Origin: Datnioides undecimradiatus
Taxonomy: Eukaryota > Chordata > Actinopteri > Lobotiformes > Datnioididae
Assembly: GCA_008933995.1 (NCBI GenBank)
Contig: WARS01000036.1
Location: 5,804,419-5,868,418 of the forward strand
Direction: 5' to 3'
DNA: 64,000 nt
This document shows, piece by piece, positions 38,061 through 48,528 of the stretch; position 1 is the first letter of the stretch, and each line of letters opens with the position of its first letter. The position numbers were made by a program, and so were the translations under genes. A model generated the notes under the pieces. It was not told the DNA's origin and ran no database searches. It saw nothing but the letters and a program-made list of their open reading frames with translations.

Positions 38061-38603
38061 ACGTATCTTGAGGATAAAGAAGAGATACAGAGGGTCTCTG
38101 TCTCCAGGACGTGAAAATATGTGATCGCTTGCATGGAGAAAGGAGATGAAAGGGAAATAGTAAATTAATTCCTTAGATCTGCTATTCTCAAGACAGTGTA
38201 TGAGCGTAAAGAAAGGGGTATGTGTAAAGCTCCAGAGGGTATGCAAAAAAAAAAATCACAATTTGTGCATAAAATTAGAACATTTAGGTACGAATGGCGT
38301 GAACAAGTCTTGACGCTATTAAGCTGCAAATTAGAGTAATGTGTCTTCATGTTTTTAAATTAGAAATGAATCTCTTGTAGTCCAAAGAGTTTTGGATGCT
38401 CCGTATTTCTGTCTGAATGTTTCTCCATTGATTTGGAGTGTAGGGTTGCCATGAGAAACACAAACTCCAGCGATGACAAAGTTCAGATGTGTGATTATTG
38501 TCATTAAATCTTATTGTGTTCAGTGTGCATGCTTTTTGTAAAGTATGTTAACAAGCAAGGTGCAGGGATCCTTGTCAGCTGACCATGCATTAATACGTAG
38601 AGT

Positions 38604-39230
38604 TACAGTGGATATATAAAGTTTACACACCCCTATTAAATTACAGGTTTTTGAAATGTACAGACAGAAATAGAAACAATTTAAGTGTCAGACTTGTCAT
38701 TTTCTTACAAACAAAAATCAAACAAAATGTTAAATGTTAGGAAGATTTTAAATAAAAAACCTGAAACGCCTTGACTGCATAAGTCTGCACACCCCCACAC
38801 AGCTAATACTTTGTGAAAGCACCCTTTGCATTTTTTACAGCAGCAAGTCTTTGTGTGAATGAGTCTATTAACTTTGCACCTCTAGACTTTGGAATTTTAT
38901 CTCAGTCCTTTTCGCAAAAATCCAAGTTCCTTCAATTTTTGAGAGGATCTCCTGTTTGGGTTTGTTGCTTTGGGTCACTGCAGTGTTGGAATGGAAAAGT
39001 TATCTTCAGTTTCTGGGAGAGTCCAACAGGTTTTGGGCCAAAATATATTGACCGTTGATATTTGAAGAGACTTCATTATCTCTTTTATCTCGACAAGAAC
39101 CCATGACTCAGCTAAGGAGATGCAGTACTAAAGCATGATGCTACCACCACCATGCTTCACAGTCAGTATAGCATTCCTGGGAACTTCTTTTTATTTTCCC
39201 GTAGGAAAGACTCTGAAAGTAATTAGTTAA
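38604..39230. mobile_element. Tc1/mariner-like transposon relic with left terminal repeat
   Basis: The left end is TA followed by CAGTGGATATATAAAG and TTTACACACCCC, the terminal repeat of a well-known fish Tc1-like family. Inside, on the minus strand, 39134-39163 translates to TVKHGGGSIM, a hallmark of Tc1-like transposases (V/M-K-H-G-G-G-S-I/V-M). No matching right terminal repeat was found, so the right boundary is approximate and the copy looks truncated and inactive. The internal text around 38813-38960 (agcagcaagtcttt, caaaaatccaagtt) resembles the element at 44402. Confidence 0.75.
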
Positions 39231-42200
39231 TTTGTATGCAGACTTATTTATACATAGCACCCGATCAGCATTAACACACACAATATTAGATGTTCGAGAC
39301 CAATAGCAAAGTGTAAAAATTCATTGAATAATGATATGGTGGCCAGTGGAGTGAGTAATGTAAAGTAATATAGAGACTATATTACTTTTGCCTCTTGTTC
39401 TGGAAGTTACAGTACTGTGACCAATAGCCGGAGCACCTCCACTGATGGACATTAAATTCATGTGGTTGAATAATCTGTACAGAAGATGAGCCACTGCATA
39501 ACAAAACATCTAGTTCTTTTATAAAACATTAAAGTTACAAATATGTTTACAAATAAGGACAGGAGTAATGTAACTACAACTCCCCGTACACATCAAACAC
39601 CCACAGAGCCTTAAAGTCTGTTATACTTGCCAGTAATGGTGGATAGAAGTTCATTTTACACCTGTTGGAAAACTCATTGCTGGCATTTTGGGCTATTCTG
39701 TCTTCATCTCCATAGCAACAGCAGCTGATGTTCACAGGCATCATCAAATGAGGAACAAATCAGGAACAACTTGTTGTGCAGACTTTCACATGAATAGTTC
39801 CTTTACATTCCAGCCATCATTAAAAGAGTTCACACAATCCTGATTAAGCCAGTCACCACCAGATGAATCTCTGTATTTCAAAGGATACAGAGTTTTTAAA
39901 TCTTGTGTCAATCAGACGACAGTATATCAGTATCAACGGTTGTGGTGTGATATTCCCACAATGGTGCTGTGCTAGCGAAGGTTTTTACATAAACCAACCA
40001 TGATTGTTTGCCAGAGCTGTACAGTAGCTATGTAGCAGGCTAGAGCAACTAGGAGCATGGAGGTTAAAAACATTTTAGCAATTGTATAGAAACCTATGCT
40101 ATAATGCTAACTGATATTTTCCTAATAATTCCTGATTGACCAATTTATAGTACATAATGAAGAGTGAGTGACAATAGACTGAAGAATCCTATATTAATGA
40201 GCAGGCACTGATTAGCTGAAGAATATTGGCAAATCAGCTACTGCTACAAAATACACAGTGGTAGCTGAGTTGTCCATCATTACCTCATTATTACCTGTCC
40301 ATTTGTTAGCTGTATCTGTTCGCCAGTATTGTTTAGCTGTTCTGATTCAAACTAGCAGTTAGTTTCTTACTTGTTCCTCATTTGGTCCTTAGTAACTACT
40401 CCAACTGTATGCTCTTTATTTTTTTTATATATATATATAAGTGTGACCCATTATCCCTTGCTTGTTTGTTAGTTAGAGGAACATTGAGGATAACATTAAC
40501 AGAAATATGAAAGTGGAGGCTCAGAGTCGGGAAAAATACTCACAGCTCCTTCCATTTCACACCTCTGTTAGGAAGGCACTATTCTCAGACAGCTATGATT
40601 GGTCTAAATTGACCGCAGGAAAAACTCATTTGACATATCAAATTACAGAACAACAATCAGAGAATAGCTACAGTATATGAAGTATCTATAGATGATGGTC
40701 CAACAAAGCCATCGAAGTCAAAATTGTTTGGTGATACTGTGGTTGATGATATATTAATGCCAGTTAAACTTCTATGGAACTGCGCCAGTAGCAGTTGCCA
40801 CTAGCAACAGAATGTTGCACTGAAAATAACTGGTGTTGACAGAATATGAACCCTGTGGACCTCTGAGGTAGGTCAGCACTGGTCTGTTCATTGTTCCCAG
40901 CAGGAAATCCAAACGAGGTGGAGTGCTTTCATTTGAAGCCTGAACATATTTGTCTCTCATTGCTTTTAAGAAGACATTGCTGCTTCATTCACTATGTAGC
41001 CATTTATTCATTTCATGTCCTCAGATCTGTTTTTAAGTTTCAAAGTCTTCTGAAAAGCAGTGTTAAATACTTCATATTACTTCCTGCATTGCTTCGTATT
41101 TGCGTTCACAGCAGGTGTTGTTTAGGTACCGATCCTGTCTCATTAACACCTCAGCAGGGGTTACTAAGGAGAGGGGACTCGTCATTCACTTTGCCTGACT
41201 GGAGTTTCAATCCAGCTTGGCATTTATCCAACTGATTCATCCGTCACAAGCCCACTCTCCTAAACTCCAAACTATGTCACCTACAGAGTGACAGATGCTC
41301 TCTGATCTGACTTCTAACTACTCTATTGGCAAATTGTATTGGTGTTGTATCATCAGTTTGCACTAATTCATTACATTTGCCCATCAGTAACGATCGTTGA
41401 TATATTGTCTTTATAAAGTGGTATTTTGAGTTTTTAAGAAAGTATACATTACTGTGATAATCATATTCTGACGTTAGTCCACTTAAAATGCCATTCACAA
41501 ATCCTGACCTGCTCTCCTCTTTGGCATCATTGTGCCTCTCTTCATTTTGTAAATATGGTGTGATGAGGGAACAGAGGGCCTTTCTGTTGACAGACGTAAA
41601 ATGACGCAACTGTGTGAATGAGTCCACTGTGAGACTGCGGGTTAATAGTGGATTGTCTGGGTTGGTGTGACCTAATCTTGGTAAGTGAGCTCTGGTTTTG
41701 ATTGAGTTAGTCTGGCCTTGGTTGGTATTCTGGTCAGTGGGTCAGCGCCTGCGGTCAGGCCTCTCATGGGTCGTTCGTTAAAGTGATGTTCCTCGTCAAG
41801 TGTTCAAATCACACCATTTAATTGGCCTCCAGCCCCCTGGACAGGAGCCAATTACAGCTCCCTCTCTCTTATGCTCTGCATGTCTGCACTTGTCTTTTAG
41901 CTGCAATGTTCACACTATTATTTGCCTCTTCATTACTTTTATCTTTCATTTTCATCATCACAGGTATTGACATAAATTTTCATTTGCAAAATATTCTCTT
42001 GGTCAGCGGCAAATTTTTCCAAAGACCTCAGACCTTCTCAGCACACTTGAAAGGCAGGTTTTTTAGAGTGATGACTCCCAGTGTCGCTGAACGAGAATTA
42101 CATTCTCTCTGGTCTCATTTTGACCATAAAAGGAGATTTCACATGAACCCACAGCAGTGGGAAAAGTAGTCCCTAAACCCTGTGGCATAAAAGAAAGGGA

Positions 42201-42479
42201 GAATGTGGAGGCCTGCATGATGATAAGACCTGAGTGACAAAGACACTTTGCAAGAGAACAAGACACACTAATTACTAAATGTCTAAATTACAGTTTGCCA
42301 GGGTGCAGAAAGGTTCAAAATGTGAGGGTTCACAACATGCATGAGCTCCATGTTGCACAGTGTCAGACAATAATGAGATATAATCCAGGCTGGCGTTAGA
42401 GGAAGAGGTGGGGCACCTGCACTTGTTGATTGCTATATCAACCCTCAGTTAGTGTGAAATTGCTAGAAAGACACAGTGT

Positions 42480-42810
42480 TTATTTAGTTCATCATCACAT
42501 CATCGCACAAATCCCCCACAGTGCCTCTCGGGGTATAATGGGCCTCTGTCTTCCACTGCCGTGGACGGAGCACCTATTATGTCATCAAAAAGGGACGATT
42601 AGCAGACGAAAGGGGAGATGAAAGTGAGGGCACCAACTACCTGTTCGCAAAGGCCGTAATTTTTACCGGTAATTAAAGGCTGACATTTCCCTGATGGATC
42701 ATCAGGGGCCACGGAACAAACGGGGAGAAGGAGCGACAGAGAGGAAAAGAAGCTGGATTCTCCTCTGTTAAAAGCTCTCAGGCTTGTAATGGTAATTAAG
42801 GGCTTGTCTC
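42480..42810. promoter_or_regulatory. Candidate conserved non-coding element
   Basis: This is a repeat-free block of high complexity with two homeodomain-type core sites (ggtaattaa near 42669 and 42791) and a perfect palindrome, ccctgatg-gat-catcaggg (42689-42707). Long neurodevelopmental genes such as IL1RAPL1 often hold conserved enhancers in introns. That this block is one is inference from composition only. Confidence 0.25.
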
Positions 42811-44168
42811 TGGAGAGGAGACGATATTAGAACAGAGGAGAGGCTGAGGTTGTGGAGGAGGTGGGCCCCAGATCTTTTGTGTTCTCCTTGCCCTTAGTCA
42901 TTCCTCCACTTATTCTGCCCAAATCCTCGATCACCTCCTTCACTGTACTCTTCACCCCTCCAATCCTTCCCCCACACCTCACACCGACCTGCACTTCTCC
43001 GCAATGCAGAGCAAAAAGTATTCATTTCAGCCAATCATCGCCGTTCCACAGCTCACTACTGTGTTGTGAAGCCGCAACTTCACGCACAAGAATTTGCTGG
43101 TATCGCTGTTTGAAAACGTTATATAAAACATGTATTTTCAGGTTTTGGTCACCAGGGTTTTGTTTTGACTCTCATCCAATTACAACCCGCTTTGATTGCT
43201 GCTTTACCATCAGCACAGATCCACAGAGGTCCTAATGTGGCACAGTACCTGTCCTTTCTGTATTTTCTGTCCTGACAGAGCCTGCAGAGCTGCTCCTATC
43301 CAGCACAGTAGGCGTTGTCATGGTAACCAGTAGGCAGCTAAAGAAGAGGAATGTTGACAGACAGATTTGGACTTTTCTGAGCTCAACACCCCACTCCTGA
43401 TACAACCAGATAACAGTAAACACACCTGCCCTGTTGCGGGTCTCTGTAGATGGCCCCTCTTACATTGAGAGATGAGTCCGGATGAAGAAGCGGGATCAGA
43501 TATTTTTGGCGACGGGGGATTGGATTTGAGAATTTCAAGGAATCTATAGGGGATGTTGTTGATGCTGACTTGCTGTCATCTGTCGTCCATTCTCAATGCT
43601 CCTTTTTTTCCAGCTCCCTCTGCCTCCTCTCAATGCATCTCACTCCCTTGCCCTTGACTGGAGTGCGTGTATATTGTGAAAGTATGTCACTCTGATCATG
43701 GGGTGAATCCAAGGCCGTAGTTTACATGAGAGAGCATACAGAACATGTATTATGATATGTAACATGCACTAGAGACTTTCTTCACTGCTACTTTCCATAG
43801 TGATCCATCCATTTTTAACCACACAGATGGATGCACCTCCCTCTGCTACATTAAGCAAATACACACTGAGACACACACATGCACAGCAGTTAGCTGAGAG
43901 CAATCTCAAACATACCACACAGCGCCACTCAATCTAAACATACTTTGAAATATATCATAATTTCGTTGTTCAAAGCCACACATGTCTATTTATTGCTTGT
44001 CTTGTTCGCTTTCTTATCCTTCCCGTGTGCAGAAAAAGGATTACACGGTACCATGTGCACCGTTTTTTATGCTTGTTTCACACCTTGTGGGGGAAGAATC
44101 ATGACTGACAGGACTTCAGATTCTCCTGCAGCGATATCCACAGGAAATCTTCACAAACACGATCTCTT

Positions 44169-44171
<3 letters not shown>

Positions 44172-44212
<41 letters not shown>
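44172..44212. repeat. (CT)20 microsatellite
   Basis: An uninterrupted CT run lying about 190 bp left of the Tc1-like relic at 44400. Confidence 0.95.
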
Positions 44213-44215
<3 letters not shown>

Positions 44216-44399
44216 GACACACAAATACAGTACATATGCACACACAGGCACTTTCTGCCTGACCATTTTAATTAATGCTTAAAATACCCAAACTCTGAAA
44301 TGAAAGTTTCAGTTGAAACCAGGGCTGTAGAATAATGCTCTGTGAAAGCTTTGTACATTAAATCCACTTCTGGTGATTTTTTCACTTCAGATGAAGGGC

Positions 44400-45349
44400 T
44401 ACAGTGGATTTAAAAAGTCTACACACCCTTGTGAGACTGCAGGGTTTTTTAATGTAAAAGCTGAACTAATAGCGATGTAAAGGCCACCCTTGTTCGTACT
44501 TAAATTTGATCTTACAGCAAACAAAAATCCAACGACAAAAAAACTAAATAGTTAATTAATAGGAATCATTTAAATACAATAAACTACCGCACCTTGCTTG
44601 CATAAGTCCACCTAACTATTAAAGCACCTTTATCACAGCAGCAAGTTTTTGCAAAAAAGCTCAAGTTTCTTCAAACTGTGGAAGGATCCCCTGTTTTGAC
44701 CCTCACCTCCATCACTCTGCCCCACCGCCCAGTGATGGTAGCTCCATATACAAATTGACCAGCAGCTGCCAGATAGTCCTACAGTTCCTTTGGTGTTGAT
44801 GTTGGCCTCTTGGTAGCCTCCCTAATAGAGTTTCTCCACATCCTCTCATCATCTTTGGCAGGTCATCCTGATCTTTACAATGTCCATGGGGTTTCACATG
44901 TTCTCCACTTGATGAAGGTTTTGACAGCGCTCCTTGGTTCATCCAAAGATGGTCTTTGATCTTTGGTAACTCCATGGCTCTCCCAGTAGGATGCAACACC
45001 TGACAGCTGACTTTAACTTTAAGTTTTGTTAAAATCAGAATCAGGTCTATGGTTTTCATTTACAGACATGATTTTGATTGGTTAAATTTGAATTTAAACG
45101 CAGATAGAGCGCCCAATATGAAGGGTGTGTAACTTGTACAATCAGGTTGTTCTAGTTTTGTTTTGTTTTTTTTTAATCTAACTGTTCCTAATAATTAATG
45201 ATTTGTTTTTTCCCCTCTGGATTTTATTTAGTTTTAAGATCACATTAGTGTTGCAACAAGGTTGACATTTCTATTTTTCCTATTACTGTATCCATGTTTC
45301 AAAAACCTGCCATTTTATAAGGGTGTGTGGACTTTTCATATCCAGTGTT
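44400..45349. mobile_element. Tc1/mariner-like transposon relic with both terminal repeats
   Basis: The left end (44402 on) reads CAGTGGATTTAAAAAGTC then TACACACCCTT. The right end, reverse-complemented from 45347, reads CACTGGATATGAAAAGTC then CACACACCCTT, so imperfect inverted repeats of about 30 bp bound a copy of roughly 946 bp. The left flank is TA; the right flank has decayed to TT. On the minus strand, about 44762-44860 translates to a transposase-like stretch containing DDERMWRNSIREATKRP and then PKEL, interrupted by an in-frame stop. It is a dead, non-coding copy. Confidence 0.8.
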
Positions 45350-47778
45350 TCTGGCCTTAGACTGAATGAGGAGGCTGTCTCTCATTTTCAGGTTTACTGT
45401 TGAAAAGTCAATAATAATCAATAATGCAACATTATCCAACTCGTACATATTCATACATGATACCAACATATATGCCACATTACCATCAGAATGTCTACAT
45501 TGTTTTTGTTTGTTTGAGCCAACTTGGAAAATATCACCAACACACTCACACTGCCATCTGAAGGACCATGCCACTTAGCAACCCACAAAATAAAATTTGG
45601 GTAGTTTAATTTTAGATATTAAGAATGAAAGTTTCTTAGTAACTACATAATGAATCATAATGTTCAGTTTGGTTAAATAGGAATTCAACAACTGTTTCCT
45701 GTTTTTCCCAAATACAAGTGAAGACATAGTTGGTTTAATGTTTGCAAAACAATGACAATCAAGTGATGAATCCCGTTACTCTCAAATGAAGTTAAATCAT
45801 CCGTGTCTCTCGTGATTTCCTCTGTAATTATCTGACCTTTTACAGATTGATGCACAGCATGGTAAGGGTAAGGGTTTGACACTAGAAAGCTGTTTTCCCA
45901 TTCATCTGCTGCTCTGTGAGTTTGAGAATTGCACATATGGGCACGATTTTGTGACATCACAACCAATGTGGAAGCCAATCATCATGGCCCCAAAATCTCA
46001 GAGAAGAGAAAACTCCAGCACACACTTTACACTTACAAAAAACTCTGGTGAAGCTAATTAGCATAAGTTCAACATGGGTGCATTTAAAAGTCTGGATATT
46101 TCTATTTATTTGTTGTTGCTGTTTTTATTCAGATGGTGATTTATTGTGTTTTTAAGCTTTTTTTGTAGTTTGACAAACACATTTATGGAAAAACTATATT
46201 GACAATATTTAATCCAGAGCCAATTATTTTTGAAATTTCTTAACTTCAAATGTGAAAGTTATAGGTGAATGTGAGAAGGATAGTATTTCTACATAAGTTA
46301 ATGAATTTTTCTGAGATGATGGCTCCACGGTATTTGTTTTCTTATTTGAAAAATAATTTATTTTTACTTTATTCAAACTTTCTTATATGTTGTGATTGAA
46401 GTTGCAAATTGAAAATTATCTGTGGTGCTATAAATAACGAGTTGTAGGTCCACCAGTCCTGTTCTTATTGGATGAATCACAGCATGTCATGTTCAGTAGG
46501 GTTACAGGTTAGACGAGCACAGCTCAGGATGATTATCATCTTAAGTTCTGCAAGTGAAATATGAGAAAAGCATTGAGATTCTCAATTTGAGATTCCCCCA
46601 TTTTAGTCTTTCCCTTTTTTGAAATCAATTTGCACCCTTGCATGTATCCACAGATTCTCAACAACCCCTGCATTTCTTGGTTTGCAGAGAGTATTGAGTT
46701 TAAGTGGGATGACGTGCTTATTTTGCATCAACCTGGCATTTTGTGGTTCATGTTAAATCACAGCAACCCCAACCTGTCTTTCTGCACATTGGTGATGTGT
46801 TTTGTTGCCAAACTCAAATGAGATATTATAGTATTCTCTGATGTGGAACATGTGAGATGTGTTATGAAAATTTAGTTAGTGAAGTTAGTGATTATTGTTG
46901 ATATTAGTGATATTTTAATGAAAACCAAATAGATACTTCAGATAACCCATTTTTACCAAAATCCCAACACCTTAATTCGCTTGGTTTACAAATCCCAACT
47001 CGCTCTGCTTCTCCTCCCACCTGCAAAGGGCAAACAAAATCAAACAAATGAGCAAAGTGCACTTCAGGGTGAGGAAAACACCAACATGCTGTATCGCTTC
47101 TTGTGCCAGACCTCACCCTGCCTTGAAAATGGAGCACTAAGAGAACATTGGGTTGTGCTGAAGATCAGAGTGCGTTATGAAACATCAAACACACTCCGAC
47201 TATGACTTATTCAAAAAGCACTCCAGATTGTTTCTTATTCTACAAATAAAACATGGTGGTGGCTGTCACACACAGAGAAACACACAAACCAACTCTGCTC
47301 CGAGCAGCGGCATGTGAAAGACAAGGAGGCTATTCAGTGAGTTCTAGGAGAAACGGATGAGACGGAAAAGACAGAAATGACATTGACGTGCATGTGTGTG
47401 TCTGTTCGTTTATAATCATGTTTGCATGCGCATGGTTTTATTGTTTCTTTTTTTTCTGCCTGTCTGTTCATTCATCTGCCCCTCTGTCTGCGTATCTGTC
47501 AATCTCACTGTGTCCGCTGTGCATCTGTGCTGAATTTGGACAGCATCTGCAGAGTGTTTTCTGTGCAAGGTTTGTTTTCCTCTCCTCTGGCTCGGAAAGT
47601 ATTCCTCTGTCTGAATCTGAGTGCCAGCTCTGTGAAGCCAAATTATCCCAAATACTGTGAAATCAGCTAAACACGCACCAAGGGTTGATGCAAATCAAAT
47701 TCATGCCCCTGTGTAGCACACGTCAATTTATAGTCTCTCTAAATCCAATCACCATTCTTGGTGTCTCGCTCAGTCTCA

Positions 47779-47808
47779 CTCATTCATTCATTTATTCATT
47801 CATTCATC
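47779..47808. repeat. (ATTC)n simple repeat
   Basis: cattcattcatttattcatt and onward, with one interruption. Confidence 0.85.
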
Positions 47809-47965
47809 TGGCCATGCAGTAAAGACAGCCAAACGCCGTCTCTTCTTCGGGGTTCGCTTCTGTTCTGAGATTTTGTTGCTGAATGTATTTTCTAATGAAG
47901 AGCTTCTTTTCTTATTCGTTTTTAAAAGGCATGATGTGGTTTTCTGTTTATATCCTTTTTTAGCA

Positions 47966-48005
47966 TGAATGCGCTTATTGTAAGTGCACTGAATAAGCGC
48001 ATTCA
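47966..48005. repeat. Perfect 14-bp inverted repeat / hairpin
   Basis: The arms tgaatgcgcttatt (47966-47979) and aataagcgcattca (47992-48005) are perfect reverse complements around the 12-nt loop gtaagtgcactg. A SINE-like tail follows immediately, so the hairpin may be part of a repeat. Confidence 0.9.
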
Positions 48006-48068
48006 GTCAGTTATCGTATGTCACTTTAGACGTAAGCATCTGCCAAATGAATGTAATGTAGTATAATG
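48006..48068 (+). repeat. SINE 3'-tail fragment
   Basis: The segment tgtcactttagacgtaagca, tctgccaaatgaatgtaatg, tagtataatg resembles the common fish SINE end (tcactttggataaaagcgtctgccaaatgaatgtaatg). It directly follows the hairpin at 47966-48005, so both may belong to one element. Confidence 0.55.
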
Positions 48069-48263
48069 GGCTGCTCGTCACTTGAAAGAATCTCTTAAAT
48101 CCAGTCTGTAAAGTGTTTCACTACCCTCTCTGGTTAAAAGCTTCTAACACACCGCTCCCGGATGTCACAGCGTACTGACACATCATGACATCACTGCAGC
48201 AATGTTAGTTTTTAAAATGCGTAATATGATCAAAAACAAGTTTTCCATCTGCTGTAAGTTGGT

Positions 48264-48528
48264 CTTTAAAGCAATAGTTTTACACTTTCAGGAAAATCAC
48301 TTGTTTGTTTTTTACAAGATTGAGAAGATCGCTACCAGACTCATGTCTATATACAAAATATGAAGCCACAGACGGTTAGCTTAGCATAGACACTTGACTT
48401 GCCTGGCTCTGTCCTTCAAAGGTAACAAAGCTCACGCCCATTGAATCTTATATGATTAATTTGTACAACAAGTGAACTGTAAAAACGACTCTTTGTTGAG
48501 TCTCCTGCTGGTTGCCTAGCAACCACGC
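48264..48528 (+). repeat. Degraded copy of a widespread fish dispersed repeat
   Basis: Several landmarks of a repeat common in percomorph genomes occur in the right order: ttaaagcaatagtttt, gagaagatcgctaccagac, tcatgtctatat, cggttagcttagcata, gcctggctctgtcc, aaggtaacaaa, gtaaaaacgac and ctggttgcctagcaac. The copy is shortened and mutated. The class is not certain (short non-autonomous element); no coding capacity is seen. Confidence 0.65.

Noticed and set aside
37845..38246. 133-codon minus-strand open frame
   Set aside because: It is produced by the purine-rich tract read on the opposite strand: Phe/Leu/Ser/Pro and His-Thr runs. Low complexity, not protein-like.
44712..45059. 115-codon minus-strand open frame as a possible gene
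   Set aside because: It lies wholly inside the Tc1-like relic and is partly an out-of-frame reading of degraded transposase sequence. It is a relic, not a gene.
45300..45400. ctctcattttcag|gttta near 45391 as a hidden exon acceptor or recursive site
   Set aside because: The donor-like half (gtttac) is weak and the following frame shows nothing similar to IL1RAPL1.
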